From contig NZ_JH767530.1 in assembly GCF_000281085.1 (NCBI RefSeq), positions 42,887 through 92,629 on the forward strand: a stretch of 49,743 nt of DNA, written 5' to 3'. Source of the stretch: Catenovulum agarivorans YM01 (GTDB lineage: Bacteria > Pseudomonadota > Gammaproteobacteria > Enterobacterales > Alteromonadaceae). The translations under genes were made by a program, and so were the position numbers. The stretch's first letter is position 1, and each line of letters begins with the position of its first letter. Under the pieces are notes generated by a model. The model was not told the DNA's origin. It saw nothing but the letters and a program-made list of their open reading frames with translations, and did not search any database. Of the stretch, positions 37,652-46,463 are shown piece by piece.

Positions 37652-38941
37652 ATGAGTTTTACTATCCATGAAACCGCACAGGCCGGGTTGATTGATGATG
37701 CTCAACTTAAACAAATTGTTGATCAATATATTACTGGACGTTTGCTTGATGCGAAAAAAGTATTGTTGTTACCACCAGATTTAACGCGTTTCCATTCCAA
37801 AGCCGGTTTTATTACAAGTTATTTGTACCATGAATTAAAAGACCGGTGCGAAGTTGCGATTATGCCTGCGTTAGGGACTCATGATCCTATGACAGATGCC
37901 GAAATTGATATGATGTTTGGTGCAGACATTCCAAAATCGGTTTTTCACCCTCATTACTGGCGAAAAGATGTGCAAGTCGTTGGTCAAATAGGTGAAAAAC
38001 GTATTAATCAATTGTCTGAAGGCAAGCTTAATTACACCATGGATGTTGGCGTAAATAAGTTGTTGTTAGAGACCAAATGGGATGCAATTGTGTCAGTGGG
38101 ACAAATTGTGCCTCACGAAGTAATAGGTATGGCAAATTACACCAAAAATATCCTTATTGGTGTAGGCGGTGAAGACACTATTCATAAATCTCATTTCTTG
38201 GGGGCTGTGTATGGTATGGAGCGTATTATGGGGCGTGTGCAAACGCCTGTGCGTAGTGCATTAAACGAAGGATATGACCAGTTTTTAAGCCATTTACCTA
38301 TTGACTTTATTTTAACTGTATTAGGTAAAGAAGACGGGAAATTGGCGTTGAAAGGGGTGTTTTGTGGCGATAGTTACCAAACCTATGAACAAGCTTGTTT
38401 ATTGAGCCAACAATATAATCTTAATCTGCTAGATAAGCCGATTAAAAAAGCGGTTGTATATCTAGATCCCACTGAGTTTAAAACCACTTGGTTGGGTAAT
38501 AAATCTATCTACCGAACACGCATGGCAATTGCCGATGGTGGTGAATTAATTGTGTTAGCACCAGGGCTGAAGCGTTTTGGTGAAGATATGTCAATTGATG
38601 CTTTGATCCGTAAGTTTGGTTACAAAACAACGGATGAAACTTTGGCCGCAATTGAACATAACCCAGATTTAAAAGCCAATCTTTCTGCTGCAGCTCATTT
38701 GATTCATGGCACAAGTGACGATCGCTTCTCCGTGACTTATTGTCCAAAAGATGCAGTAACTCAGGCTGAAATTGAGCAGGTAAATTATCAATATTGCCAT
38801 TACGACGAGATGATTCAGCGTTATCCATTAGATCAGCTTGAGAATGGCTGGAACACAATGCCGGACGGAGAAGAAATTTTTTATGTCAGTAATCCCGCGC
38901 TTGGATTATGGACGACCAAAGAAAACTTTGAAAACAAATAG
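37652..38941 (+). CDS. LarA-family nickel-pincer racemase/epimerase, candidate D-mannonate/D-gluconate 2-epimerase
   Basis: 429 aa, a little longer than lactate racemase LarA, with the family layout. Residues that match the LarA active site by pattern are H77 in LGTHDPMT, H155 in VPHEVIGM, K165 in NYTKN (the Lys that carries the covalent nickel-pincer cofactor in LarA is followed by a similar spacing) and H178 or H181 in GGEDTIHKSH. LarA homologues epimerise the alpha-hydroxyacid carbon; known members include D- and L-lactate, malate and a D-gluconate 2-epimerase. D-Mannonate and D-gluconate differ only at C2. The gene sits between gluconokinase and larC-larE-larB, downstream of uxuB and uxaC and with no mannonate dehydratase in sight, so mannonate to gluconate is the best-supported reaction. 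Substrate is inferred. Confidence 0.85.
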   Translation: MSFTIHETAQAGLIDDAQLKQIVDQYITGRLLDAKKVLLLPPDLTRFHSKAGFITSYLYHELKDRCEVAIMPALGTHDPMTDAEIDMMFGADIPKSVFHPHYWRKDVQVVGQIGEKRINQLSEGKLNYTMDVGVNKLLLETKWDAIVSVGQIVPHEVIGMANYTKNILIGVGGEDTIHKSHFLGAVYGMERIMGRVQTPVRSALNEGYDQFLSHLPIDFILTVLGKEDGKLALKGVFCGDSYQTYEQACLLSQQYNLNLLDKPIKKAVVYLDPTEFKTTWLGNKSIYRTRMAIADGGELIVLAPGLKRFGEDMSIDALIRKFGYKTTDETLAAIEHNPDLKANLSAAAHLIHGTSDDRFSVTYCPKDAVTQAEIEQVNYQYCHYDEMIQRYPLDQLENGWNTMPDGEEIFYVSNPALGLWTTKENFENK

Positions 38942-38949
38942 GCGTTTGT

Positions 38950-40158
38950 ATGCAAGATAAACATATTCATCTAGACATTGTTGGTGGTATTGCAGGGGAT
39001 ATGTTTATCTCGGCTATGATTGATAGTCAAAGCTGGCTCGAACCTATAGTGTTGGATTCTATTAGTAAACTTGTTCCGGCAGATGTCGGAGTGGCGCGAA
39101 TCGCAAAAGGAATCAATAAAGGTATAAGTGGTTTAACTTTTAAACTTGAGCTTGTAAGTAATTCAGCCCACCATGACCACCCACATCCACATAGCCATTC
39201 GCACTCACATCGGCATGATCCTCGCACCACGTACTCGGGCATTTGCCAAATGCTTGAGGATAGTGACTTGCAATCTGAAGTGATCAAAATTGCTAAAGCT
39301 ATTCTAACTATTATTGGCAAAGCTGAAGCTAAAATTCACAATAAAACCTTGGATGAAGTGCATTTTCATGAGTTAGCCGATTGGGACTCAGTGATGGACG
39401 TTGTTGCTATAGCAAGTATTTTTGAGCAGCTCCAAGGATGTGTTTGGAGTATATCAAATTTGCCAATTGGTGGTGGCTTAGTGAAAACTGCCCATGGATT
39501 GTTGCCCGTACCGGCGCCAGCGACAGCAGAAATACTAAATGGTTTTACTTTTGTCGACGATGGTGTTGGCGGTGAGCGAATTACGCCGACTGGTGCCGCA
39601 ATTTTGGCCTATTTGCAACAAGAAAAGCGTTTGGTTGCAAAACAGGCTGCTCAGCTAACCGCAATTGGATATGGGTTAGGTACAAAACAACTGCCGAATA
39701 TGCCAAATATTTTGCGAGCTATGGTTTTTCAGCACGGCTCATCTGCAGCTTATCAAGATTCTATCCAAGTTATCGAATTTGATATTGACGACATGACAGG
39801 TGAAGAAATAGCCGTCGCGGCAGAGAAAATTCGGCAACAAACGGGTGTCATTGATTTAATCAGTTACTCAGCCCGAGGAAAAAAAAATAGGCCACTTGAA
39901 TGTTTTCGCATTCTCGCTCGTTGCGAACAATTACACACTATCATTAAAGAATGTTTTCAACAAACCTCAACTATTGGTTTGCGTTATTTCAAGGCAAATC
40001 GTAACTGTTTACACAGAGAGCATATAGAGATTGAAGGGATAAAAGCAAAGTGTGTGACGAGAGAAGGATATCAAAGCATTAAAGTAGAAAACGACGAACT
40101 AATCGAGATGAATACTTTACAGGCGCGTCGGTCAGCAAAATTTAATAGAGAGTTTTAA
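38950..40158 (+). CDS. larC: LarC, nickel insertase for the pincer cofactor
   Basis: 402 aa in one uninterrupted frame; in some lactobacilli the gene is split and needs a frameshift. LarC inserts nickel into the thiolated nicotinate mononucleotide using CTP. The N-terminus HIHLDIVGGIAGDMFISAMID and GERITPTGAAIL plus GYGLGTKQLPNMPNILRAM are family blocks. A His-rich run at 74-89 (HHDHPHPHSHSHSHRH) probably binds nickel. It is the second lar gene, 8 bp after the LarA-family gene. Confidence 0.92.
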   Translation: MQDKHIHLDIVGGIAGDMFISAMIDSQSWLEPIVLDSISKLVPADVGVARIAKGINKGISGLTFKLELVSNSAHHDHPHPHSHSHSHRHDPRTTYSGICQMLEDSDLQSEVIKIAKAILTIIGKAEAKIHNKTLDEVHFHELADWDSVMDVVAIASIFEQLQGCVWSISNLPIGGGLVKTAHGLLPVPAPATAEILNGFTFVDDGVGGERITPTGAAILAYLQQEKRLVAKQAAQLTAIGYGLGTKQLPNMPNILRAMVFQHGSSAAYQDSIQVIEFDIDDMTGEEIAVAAEKIRQQTGVIDLISYSARGKKNRPLECFRILARCEQLHTIIKECFQQTSTIGLRYFKANRNCLHREHIEIEGIKAKCVTREGYQSIKVENDELIEMNTLQARRSAKFNREF

Positions 40159-40176
40159 CTCATGAGTGGTTACTAA

Positions 40177-41040
40177 ATGTCTGTACAGATTATTAAACCT
40201 ATGCCAGAAGGACTATTGATTAAACTACAAAATTTGCTGGCGTTTGTAGACCAATTTCCAGCCGCTGTTGTGGCTCTGAGTGGTGGCGTTGATAGTATGT
40301 TATTGACTTACATATTGCATAGGTATTCATCTACTCAAGTTAGTGCTATACACGCTGCTTCACCTGCAGTGCCAGAATCGGCTCTTGAACGAATTAACCA
40401 GTATAAGCAGGCACATAACTGGCGTTTAACTATCATAGATGCACAAGAATTAGCTAACCCAAATTACCAAAACAACCCAGTTAATCGCTGCTATTTTTGT
40501 AAAAGTAGTTTGTACCAGCGAATTCAAACTCACTCTAGCGACGTGATTTTTTCTGGTACCAATATGGATGACCTTGGAGATTATCGCCCGGGTCTTGCTG
40601 CTGCTGACGAAAATCATGTACGTCACCCTTTTGTTGAAGCAAACATAACCAAAAGTGAAATATACCTGCTAGCTGAGAGTTTTGGCTTAACCGGGTTACA
40701 GTCATTGCCTGCTCAACCTTGTTTAGCAAGTCGGATTGAAACTGGCATCAAAGTAACTGCAGATGATTTAGTCTTTATTGATGCGACCGAAACTTTAGTT
40801 AGGGATATTTTGCCAGAAGTGAGTGACATTCGGTGTCGTATAACCCAAAAAGGTGTTGTTATTGAGCTTGCGGAGTTACCACAAGAACCTGAACTCTCTA
40901 ATTTGATTCGGCAAGTGACTGCAGCATGTTTAAGTCAACGGCGAGTTCTTACAGAAGTACGTAAATATCAAAAAGGTTCTGCATTTCTGCATCCAAGTAA
41001 TCACTTGTGGAACCAAATTAAAATTAAGCAAGTGAGTTAA
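40177..41040 (+). CDS. larE: LarE, sulfur-transferring ATP-dependent enzyme
   Basis: 287 aa. LarE adenylates and thiolates the dicarboxylated nicotinate mononucleotide that becomes the pincer. The PP-loop is SGGVDS (35-40). C182 in QPCLASRIETG matches the cysteine used as sacrificial sulfur donor in the Lactobacillus enzyme. Two further cysteines, C105 and C108 in NRCYFCK, are present, so an iron-sulfur version of the mechanism cannot be excluded. It is 18 bp after larC. Confidence 0.92.
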   Translation: MSVQIIKPMPEGLLIKLQNLLAFVDQFPAAVVALSGGVDSMLLTYILHRYSSTQVSAIHAASPAVPESALERINQYKQAHNWRLTIIDAQELANPNYQNNPVNRCYFCKSSLYQRIQTHSSDVIFSGTNMDDLGDYRPGLAAADENHVRHPFVEANITKSEIYLLAESFGLTGLQSLPAQPCLASRIETGIKVTADDLVFIDATETLVRDILPEVSDIRCRITQKGVVIELAELPQEPELSNLIRQVTAACLSQRRVLTEVRKYQKGSAFLHPSNHLWNQIKIKQVS

Positions 41041-41042
41041 GC

Positions 41043-41696
41043 ATGGCTAACTTTATTTGGGATTCAGAGCGTAAACATCGCACTGGTGTGGCTGAAGCGA
41101 TTTTTTGCCAAGGTAAATCGGCATCAGATTTACAAGCAATTGTTGCGCATAACTTAGCTGAAAAAAATCCCTTGTTAATGACCAGATTAAGCGAAAAGCA
41201 TTGGTTATCATTATCCTCTGAAATACGCCAACAACTTGATTATGATCAAATTTCTGAAACCGCCATTGGCAATTTTAAAATTATTGAACCTATGCCAAAT
41301 GACATTTGTATTGTTTGCGCGGGCACTTCTGATCTAGCTGTTGCAAAAGAAGCACAGCGAACTTTGTTATTTAACGGATGCGATGCACCAATTGTTGCAG
41401 ACGTTGGAGTGGCTGGCTTATGGCGGTTGCTAGATAAAATTGAACATATTCAGCAGTACAAAATTGTTATTGCAGTAGCGGGTATGGAAGGTGCGTTGTT
41501 TAGTGTTTTGGCTGGTTTGATTACAGCACCTGTCATCGCCGTACCTACATCTATTGGTTATGGGATTTCTGCTGATGGTCAGGCGGCATTGTCTAGCGCT
41601 TTGTCATCATGTGCGCCAGGCGTGATGACAGTTAATATCAACAATGGTTTTGGTGCCGCGGTTGCTGCCATCAAAACTATTCGTCAATTTGCTTAG
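41043..41696 (+). CDS. larB: LarB, nicotinate adenine dinucleotide carboxylase/hydrolase
   Basis: 217 aa. LarB carboxylates the pyridinium ring of nicotinate adenine dinucleotide and splits off AMP, the first step of nickel-pincer synthesis. The C-terminal half has the PurE-like AIR-carboxylase fold: CIVCAGTSDLAVAKEA, GCDAPIVADVGVAGLWRLL, VAGMEGALFSVLAGL and VAVPTSIGYG-type blocks. The N-terminus ERKHRTGVAEAIFCQGK is the conserved LarB entry motif. It starts 2 bp after the larE stop, completing larC-larE-larB. Confidence 0.93.
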   Translation: MANFIWDSERKHRTGVAEAIFCQGKSASDLQAIVAHNLAEKNPLLMTRLSEKHWLSLSSEIRQQLDYDQISETAIGNFKIIEPMPNDICIVCAGTSDLAVAKEAQRTLLFNGCDAPIVADVGVAGLWRLLDKIEHIQQYKIVIAVAGMEGALFSVLAGLITAPVIAVPTSIGYGISADGQAALSSALSSCAPGVMTVNINNGFGAAVAAIKTIRQFA

Positions 41697-41707
41697 TTGG
41701 GGTTTGT

Positions 41708-42322
41708 ATGTTTGGCGTTGAAATGTTAACTGCAATTGCTGTTGGTTTGTTTGTTGGTGTATTGCATGCGTTTGATGCAGACCATGTAATCGCTATGTCT
41801 AGTTATGCTAATACAAGCCGAAAAATGTCTCACATTCTAAGGTATGCATGTAAATGGGGCTTGGGACACGGTGGGGTTTTACTGTTTTTATCCACTGTCC
41901 TCGTCCTAGTGGGTTTTCAGTTGCCCAGTTGGTTTGTTCATTATTCAGAGATGGCGGTGGGACTGTTGTTGATTTATCTCGGTTTGCGTCTATTGATGCT
42001 TGTTGTGCGACAAACAAAAGATTTGCATAGAAGCAGAATTGTACAGCATGACCATACCCCCTTGTTTATAGGCATGTTACATGGTGTAGCAGGCAGTGCA
42101 CCTATGCTCGCATTGTTACCTAATATGCTTAAAAGCCAATTTTTACAGCACGTTGCTTGGTTCTCGTTGGGGTGTATGTTGGGGATGTTTTCATTTGGTT
42201 TTATGTTCGCTGTTGTTCAAACAAAATACATTCAGCGCAATGTAAACTTAGCAAAAGGTTTTACATCGGTACTAGCCACCTTGTCGGTTGGATTTGGTGG
42301 CTACTGGTTAATGAGTTCTTAG
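41708..42322 (+). CDS. Nickel/cobalt transporter, NiCoT/UreH-like
   Basis: 204 aa with about six membrane segments. The first segment has HAFDADHV (residues 21-28), the H-x4-D-H signature of nickel/cobalt permeases of the NiCoT and UreH/RcnA-like groups. A second family-like stretch is GMLHGVAGSAPMLALLP. It lies 11 bp after larB, so nickel uptake is coupled to cofactor synthesis. The metal is inferred from the lar neighbours; cobalt is the alternative. Confidence 0.85.
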   Translation: MFGVEMLTAIAVGLFVGVLHAFDADHVIAMSSYANTSRKMSHILRYACKWGLGHGGVLLFLSTVLVLVGFQLPSWFVHYSEMAVGLLLIYLGLRLLMLVVRQTKDLHRSRIVQHDHTPLFIGMLHGVAGSAPMLALLPNMLKSQFLQHVAWFSLGCMLGMFSFGFMFAVVQTKYIQRNVNLAKGFTSVLATLSVGFGGYWLMSS

Positions 42323-42363
42323 TTTGTTGGTGGCGTGTAGCAATCGTTAAATTAGCTCAAACG

Positions 42364-42387
42364 TGGTCGCTTAAGTTTTAGCGACCA
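42364..42387 (+). terminator. Hairpin between the nickel transporter and the third binding protein
   Basis: TGGTCGCT (42364-42371) pairs perfectly with AGCGACCA (42380-42387) across 8 nt, but no T tract follows. It may stabilise the upstream RNA or attenuate transcription rather than terminate it. Confidence 0.45.
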
Positions 42388-42412
42388 AATGCAAACGTTA
42401 AGTGAGGATAAA

Positions 42413-43300
42413 ATGGTGTTAAATACCCTATTAAAGAAGGTTTTTGTGCGTAAAGTGATTGCGATCGCATTGCTACTTAGCACGAGTACTAGCCAGGCCA
42501 TAGCGAATACAATTAATTATTACATAGAGGAAGTAGCGCTACAGCAATACAACAAACGCGTGTTGCAAATGGCTTTGGAGCATATCGAATTAGCAGGCAC
42601 TAAGCTAAACGCTATATCTGATAAAATGACTCGAGAACAGGCCTTTATGCGCATGGATGCTGGCGAAATTGACATCATGTGGTTGAATACCAGTCAAGAG
42701 TTGGAAGATAGATTTATTCCAGTGCGTATCCCTATGTTTAAAGGGTTGATGAGCTATCGAGTATTGATGATCAGGCAAGGAAACGAACAGCGGTTTGTGG
42801 GCATTGGTAATTTTTCCCAGTTTAAAGATTTAAAAGCGGGTGTAGGTAGGTTTTGGACAACAACCAAAGTTTTTAAAGCTGAAGGTATAAACTCTGTATT
42901 AACAACCAAAACACCAAATCTATACCCTATGTTAGAAGGTGGGCGCTTTGATTACATTCCTCGAGGTGTTATGGAAATCGCCCCAGAATTAAAAAAGTAT
43001 TCAAATTTACCTTTGGCATTAGAGACAACTCTACTTTTGCATTTACCAACAGCCGTGTATCCGTTTGTTAGCAAATCTAATCCTAAATTAGCCGCGTTGG
43101 TAGAAGAAGGTATGCTGAAAGCTATTGATAGTGGTGAGTTTGATGCTTACTTTAAAACAACTAATCAGTACCAAGATACGATGAAAATTATCAGTCAGTA
43201 TAAATGGAAAGTTATTCCAATTAACAACTCACTTTTACCTAAATCGACGCCTTTGTCTGACAGCAAACTGTGGGTCGACTTTAGTCAATACTTGCAATAA
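42413..43300 (+). CDS. Periplasmic solute-binding-like protein (paralogue 3 of 3)
   Basis: 295 aa from the ATG at 42413, which has GAGGATAA before it; an in-frame ATG at 42389 lies inside the preceding hairpin's 3' flank and lacks a site. Signal peptide ends QAIAN. Shared paralogue blocks: VRIPMFKGLMSYRVLMI, AGVGRFWTTTKVF, MLEGGRFDYIPRGVMEI and NPKLAALVEEGML. It follows the lar/nickel genes and precedes the lactonase and a chemoreceptor, with no ABC permease, so a role in sensing or scavenging a substrate of the operon is as likely as transport. Confidence 0.75.
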   Translation: MVLNTLLKKVFVRKVIAIALLLSTSTSQAIANTINYYIEEVALQQYNKRVLQMALEHIELAGTKLNAISDKMTREQAFMRMDAGEIDIMWLNTSQELEDRFIPVRIPMFKGLMSYRVLMIRQGNEQRFVGIGNFSQFKDLKAGVGRFWTTTKVFKAEGINSVLTTKTPNLYPMLEGGRFDYIPRGVMEIAPELKKYSNLPLALETTLLLHLPTAVYPFVSKSNPKLAALVEEGMLKAIDSGEFDAYFKTTNQYQDTMKIISQYKWKVIPINNSLLPKSTPLSDSKLWVDFSQYLQ

Positions 43301-43322
43301 AAACGATAAGAGTGCCTTAAAG

Positions 43323-44429
43323 GTGAAGAAAACAATAATAATTTTAATCGCAATTTTGTGTGCTTCAAGCACAGTTAAGTTGTCGGCAAAACCAACCAAA
43401 GATAGCTACTATGTCTGGATTGCTGCATTGGATGCGGGGATTTATGCTGCGAAATTTGAGCCGTTGCAAGGCACTTTTACTGACGTTAAACAAGTTGAGG
43501 GTCAACGCAATGGTTATTTTATTGCTAAACACCCTAAATTAAATGTGATTTATTTGGCTGAACGTTCGCACGCGAGTAGCAGTATTCATAGTTACCAAAT
43601 CTTAAGCAATGGTGAGCTCAAGCATGTTGCAAGTTTAGATGGTTTACCTGCGGGTATAGTACATATTTCGATTGATAATCAGGGGCGGCATATTGCAGCT
43701 GCTTATTACAAATCTTCATATGTTGGTGTATACACATTGTCGGGCAATGGGCTGCAGGTTCAGGTGCTTGCGCAACATCAGCACGCAGGAAAGAGCATAC
43801 ATCAACGGCAAAAAGAACCACACCCACACTGGTCAGGATTTTCACCTAATGGAGCGTATGTCTACTTTGCGGACTTGGGGACGGATCACATTTGGGTGTA
43901 CAAAATAAACCAAATGAACAGGCTAGTTGATTTAGTCCAGAAAGCACAAGCACCGGCAGGTTCAGGTCCTAGGCATGTTAGTTTCAACCAGAAGTTTGAA
44001 TTGGCGTATGTGAGTGACGAGTTGTCCGCTCGAGTAAGTATTTATACAGTCAATGAAAATACAGGAAAACTTAACTACTTATCTTCTACTGATACGCGAC
44101 CTGAGTTAAACAAAGAGATGTGGTTCAACGTATCTGACATTAAACTTCATCCAAATGGCAATTTTTTGTATTTAGTTAATAGAGGTTTCGATCAAGTTTC
44201 TGTGTTTGCGGTACAACCTACTTCTGGACTCCTGACATTTGTTGAGCATGAGCCAATCCGCGGCAGTGTTTCTCGCCACATCAACTTCGACCATGCTGGT
44301 GAATGGGCGTTTGTATTAGGTAAAGAAAGTAATACGTTAGCTTTATTTAAAATTGAACAACTATCCGGAAAACTGGTTTTTAGTAAACCTATTTACAATA
44401 TTCCTACGCCAATGGCGTTGGTTTATTGA
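43323..44429 (+). CDS. Exported seven-bladed beta-propeller lactonase
   Basis: 368 aa with a GTG start and a signal peptide (KKTIIILIAILCASSTVKLSA). The remainder matches the lactonase/3-carboxymuconate-cyclase-like fold that includes 6-phosphogluconolactonase of the YbhE/Pgl type: repeated propeller blades with GNFLYLVNRGFDQVSVF, HVSFNQKFELAYVSDEL and HPHWSGFSPNGAYVYFADLGTDHIWVY. Because it is exported, a phosphorylated lactone is an unlikely substrate; sugar lactones such as glucono- or glucuronolactone are more plausible. It lies 22 bp after the binding protein in the same operon. Confidence 0.85.
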   Translation: MKKTIIILIAILCASSTVKLSAKPTKDSYYVWIAALDAGIYAAKFEPLQGTFTDVKQVEGQRNGYFIAKHPKLNVIYLAERSHASSSIHSYQILSNGELKHVASLDGLPAGIVHISIDNQGRHIAAAYYKSSYVGVYTLSGNGLQVQVLAQHQHAGKSIHQRQKEPHPHWSGFSPNGAYVYFADLGTDHIWVYKINQMNRLVDLVQKAQAPAGSGPRHVSFNQKFELAYVSDELSARVSIYTVNENTGKLNYLSSTDTRPELNKEMWFNVSDIKLHPNGNFLYLVNRGFDQVSVFAVQPTSGLLTFVEHEPIRGSVSRHINFDHAGEWAFVLGKESNTLALFKIEQLSGKLVFSKPIYNIPTPMALVY

Positions 44430-44579
44430 AGCTTGACAAGCTCTAGTGAAGTTCTATCTGTAACTTATTGTGGTTGAATGTAAAAAAATGATGATTTATT
44501 GGAGTGTCGTTATATTGTTGGCTATGCTTTAAAGCGAGTCTATACCCCTGTGTCGATTATTTTGTTGGAAAAAAAACCT

Positions 44580-46271
44580 ATGTTAAGAAAACTCAAGCTA
44601 TTGAAAAGCAAGTTGTTAATGATCTGTGCCGTGCCACTGATTATTATTGCTGCAGTTTTGACATGGAGCATTATTAGCGAAATGGAGTCATTCAAACAAG
44701 AGCAGGTAAAAGCTGAGCGGGAGACTTTGCTCTTGCAAAAGCAAAATGAGTTGAAGTCTCTAGTTCTATTGGCCTTATCGGCGATGAAAGAAACTTTGGC
44801 GAAACCGCCGTCGGAAGAACGCGATGAAGCGATTAAAAATTTTGTTTACAACATGAATTTTGGAGATGGCACATACTTTTTTATTAATAGTTACGATATG
44901 TATGCTATTGCTAATGGTCGTGTTGGGCGTGTGCCAGAGAAAAAATTAAATATTGATAGAAGTAAACTTAATGGAAAAGCTCATCCTCTAGAAGATATGC
45001 GTGACGCAGCTAAACGAGGTGGTGATTTTGTGCATTACAATGCATTTAAAAAACTCGGTGATGCAACCCAAGCGCCTAAATTGGCTTATGCGGCAGAAAT
45101 TCCTGGTTATCAATGGCTACTCGGCACTGGCTATTTTATTGATGATATCGAAGAAGCAGTGCAGCGTAAGATCAACACTTTTGATATGACTCTGGGTCGA
45201 TTACTCAGTAAAACGGTTATCGCTAGCGTGACTGTATTAATTATTTCGCTAGTTGCCACTGTCATTCTTATTCGAAAAGCGTTGCAGCCATTGGACAATA
45301 TGAATGAAGCTTTACAAGATATCGCGCATGGAGATGGTGATTTAACTCACAGATTGAAAATTGAGTCTGATGATGAGGTTGGCCGCTGTGCAAGATCATT
45401 TAATGATTTTTCCGAGAAAATTCGTCGAATTGTGCAGATAGTTAGCCAAGAGGCGACTACAATCAATAGTTCTACTGTGGCTTTGGATCAATCGTCGAAG
45501 ACCAGTCTAAATTTAGTTGAAGAGCAGCGCATCAAAACTGAATATTTAACTCAAGTAATCTATGAAATGGTCGCGAGCGCGCAAGAAATAACGAACAACG
45601 GCAATAAAGCAGCAGAAGCTGCCAATGTTGCTAGCGAAGAATCGACCAAAACATCACAAGCGTTAAAAAATGCTGTCAGTAAGTTGCAACAGCTGAATAA
45701 TGATATTAATAAATCTTCCAATGCAATGAACGAGTTAGAGCGTGAAACTGATGCGATTGGTTCAGTATTACAAGTTATCCAACAAATAGCAGAGCAGACC
45801 AATCTACTAGCATTAAACGCCGCGATTGAAGCTGCCAGAGCTGGGGAACAAGGTCGAGGGTTTGCTGTGGTGGCTGATGAAGTTAGAACTTTAGCCAGTC
45901 GTACTCAAAATAGTACCGAAGAAATTAAGCTGATGATTGATAAATTGCAAACAGGCGCACAAAATGCAGTTGCGGCAATGGATATTAGTAAAAATTCAAG
46001 TATTGAAGCGCAAACTGTTGCTGAGGCTTCTAGCCAATCGTTAGAAAAAGTCAATCAGTCAATCATAGTGATTAATGAAGTTAACTCTGTGGTTGCAACT
46101 GCTGCCTCGCAGCAAATGAGCGTTACTGAAGATCTCAATCAGAACTTGCATGCGCTTTGTGAATTGACCAGTAACACCGAACAAGAAATAAAGAAAGTAG
46201 CGCATACAAGTCAAGATCTTAAAAGTAATGCGCTAGCGCTTAATCGTGAAATGGATAACTTTACCGTATAG
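44580..46271 (+). CDS. Methyl-accepting chemotaxis protein with single Cache sensor
   Basis: 563 aa from the ATG at 44580; the frame is open 27 codons further upstream to a TTG at 44499, but the later ATG places the first membrane segment ([23 protein letters not shown]) at the N-terminus. Periplasmic sCache_2-like domain with [20 protein letters not shown] and a [15 protein letters not shown] end, TM2 ([20 protein letters not shown]), HAMP ([23 protein letters not shown]), and the conserved tip [37 protein letters not shown]. sCache_2 domains often bind small organic acids, so a uronate or aldonate is a reasonable guess. It lies between the lactonase and the GH2 gene. Confidence 0.9.
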   Translation: MLRKLKLLKSKLLMICAVPLIIIAAVLTWSIISEMESFKQEQVKAERETLLLQKQNELKSLVLLALSAMKETLAKPPSEERDEAIKNFVYNMNFGDGTYFFINSYDMYAIANGRVGRVPEKKLNIDRSKLNGKAHPLEDMRDAAKRGGDFVHYNAFKKLGDATQAPKLAYAAEIPGYQWLLGTGYFIDDIEEAVQRKINTFDMTLGRLLSKTVIASVTVLIISLVATVILIRKALQPLDNMNEALQDIAHGDGDLTHRLKIESDDEVGRCARSFNDFSEKIRRIVQIVSQEATTINSSTVALDQSSKTSLNLVEEQRIKTEYLTQVIYEMVASAQEITNNGNKAAEAANVASEESTKTSQALKNAVSKLQQLNNDINKSSNAMNELERETDAIGSVLQVIQQIAEQTNLLALNAAIEAARAGEQGRGFAVVADEVRTLASRTQNSTEEIKLMIDKLQTGAQNAVAAMDISKNSSIEAQTVAEASSQSLEKVNQSIIVINEVNSVVATAASQQMSVTEDLNQNLHALCELTSNTEQEIKKVAHTSQDLKSNALALNREMDNFTV

Positions 46272-46302
46272 CCTGTTTTATTTGCTCGATTAAAGAAATC
46301 AA

Positions 46303-46330
46303 CAAAAGGCAAGTTTAACCTTGGCTTTTG
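46303..46330 (+). terminator. Terminator-like hairpin after the chemoreceptor
   Basis: CAAAAGGCAAG (46303-46313) pairs with CTTGGCTTTTG (46320-46330) with one mismatch across a 6-nt loop, followed by a T-rich stretch. Confidence 0.6.
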
Positions 46331-46350
46331 TGTTTGTTCTTTCAAATTAA

Positions 46351-46362
46351 TTGGCCTTACCA
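46351..46362 (-). promoter_or_regulatory. Candidate regulon operator (copy 5)
   Basis: TTGGCCTTACCA on the plus strand (TGGTAAGGCCAA on the minus), flanked by AATTAA and CTT. It lies 134 bp upstream of the GH2 start and in opposite orientation to copy 6. Confidence 0.6.
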
Positions 46363-46463
46363 CTTGGTGTTATTATAACATTGCTGATAATTTATCGAAT
46401 TGATGTTAATTATGTGTTTAATCTTGACTCTGTTTCTCTACAAAGTTATGCTTTGTGGTTTGG

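Noticed and set aside
37652-38941. Annotating the LarA homologue simply as lactate racemase
   Set aside because: No lactate permease or lactate dehydrogenase is nearby; gluconokinase and uronate genes make a sugar-acid epimerase more likely.
42364-42387. Hairpin considered as a riboswitch for nickel or cobalamin
   Set aside because: It is a simple 8-bp stem without the conserved multi-helix structure or motifs of a known riboswitch.
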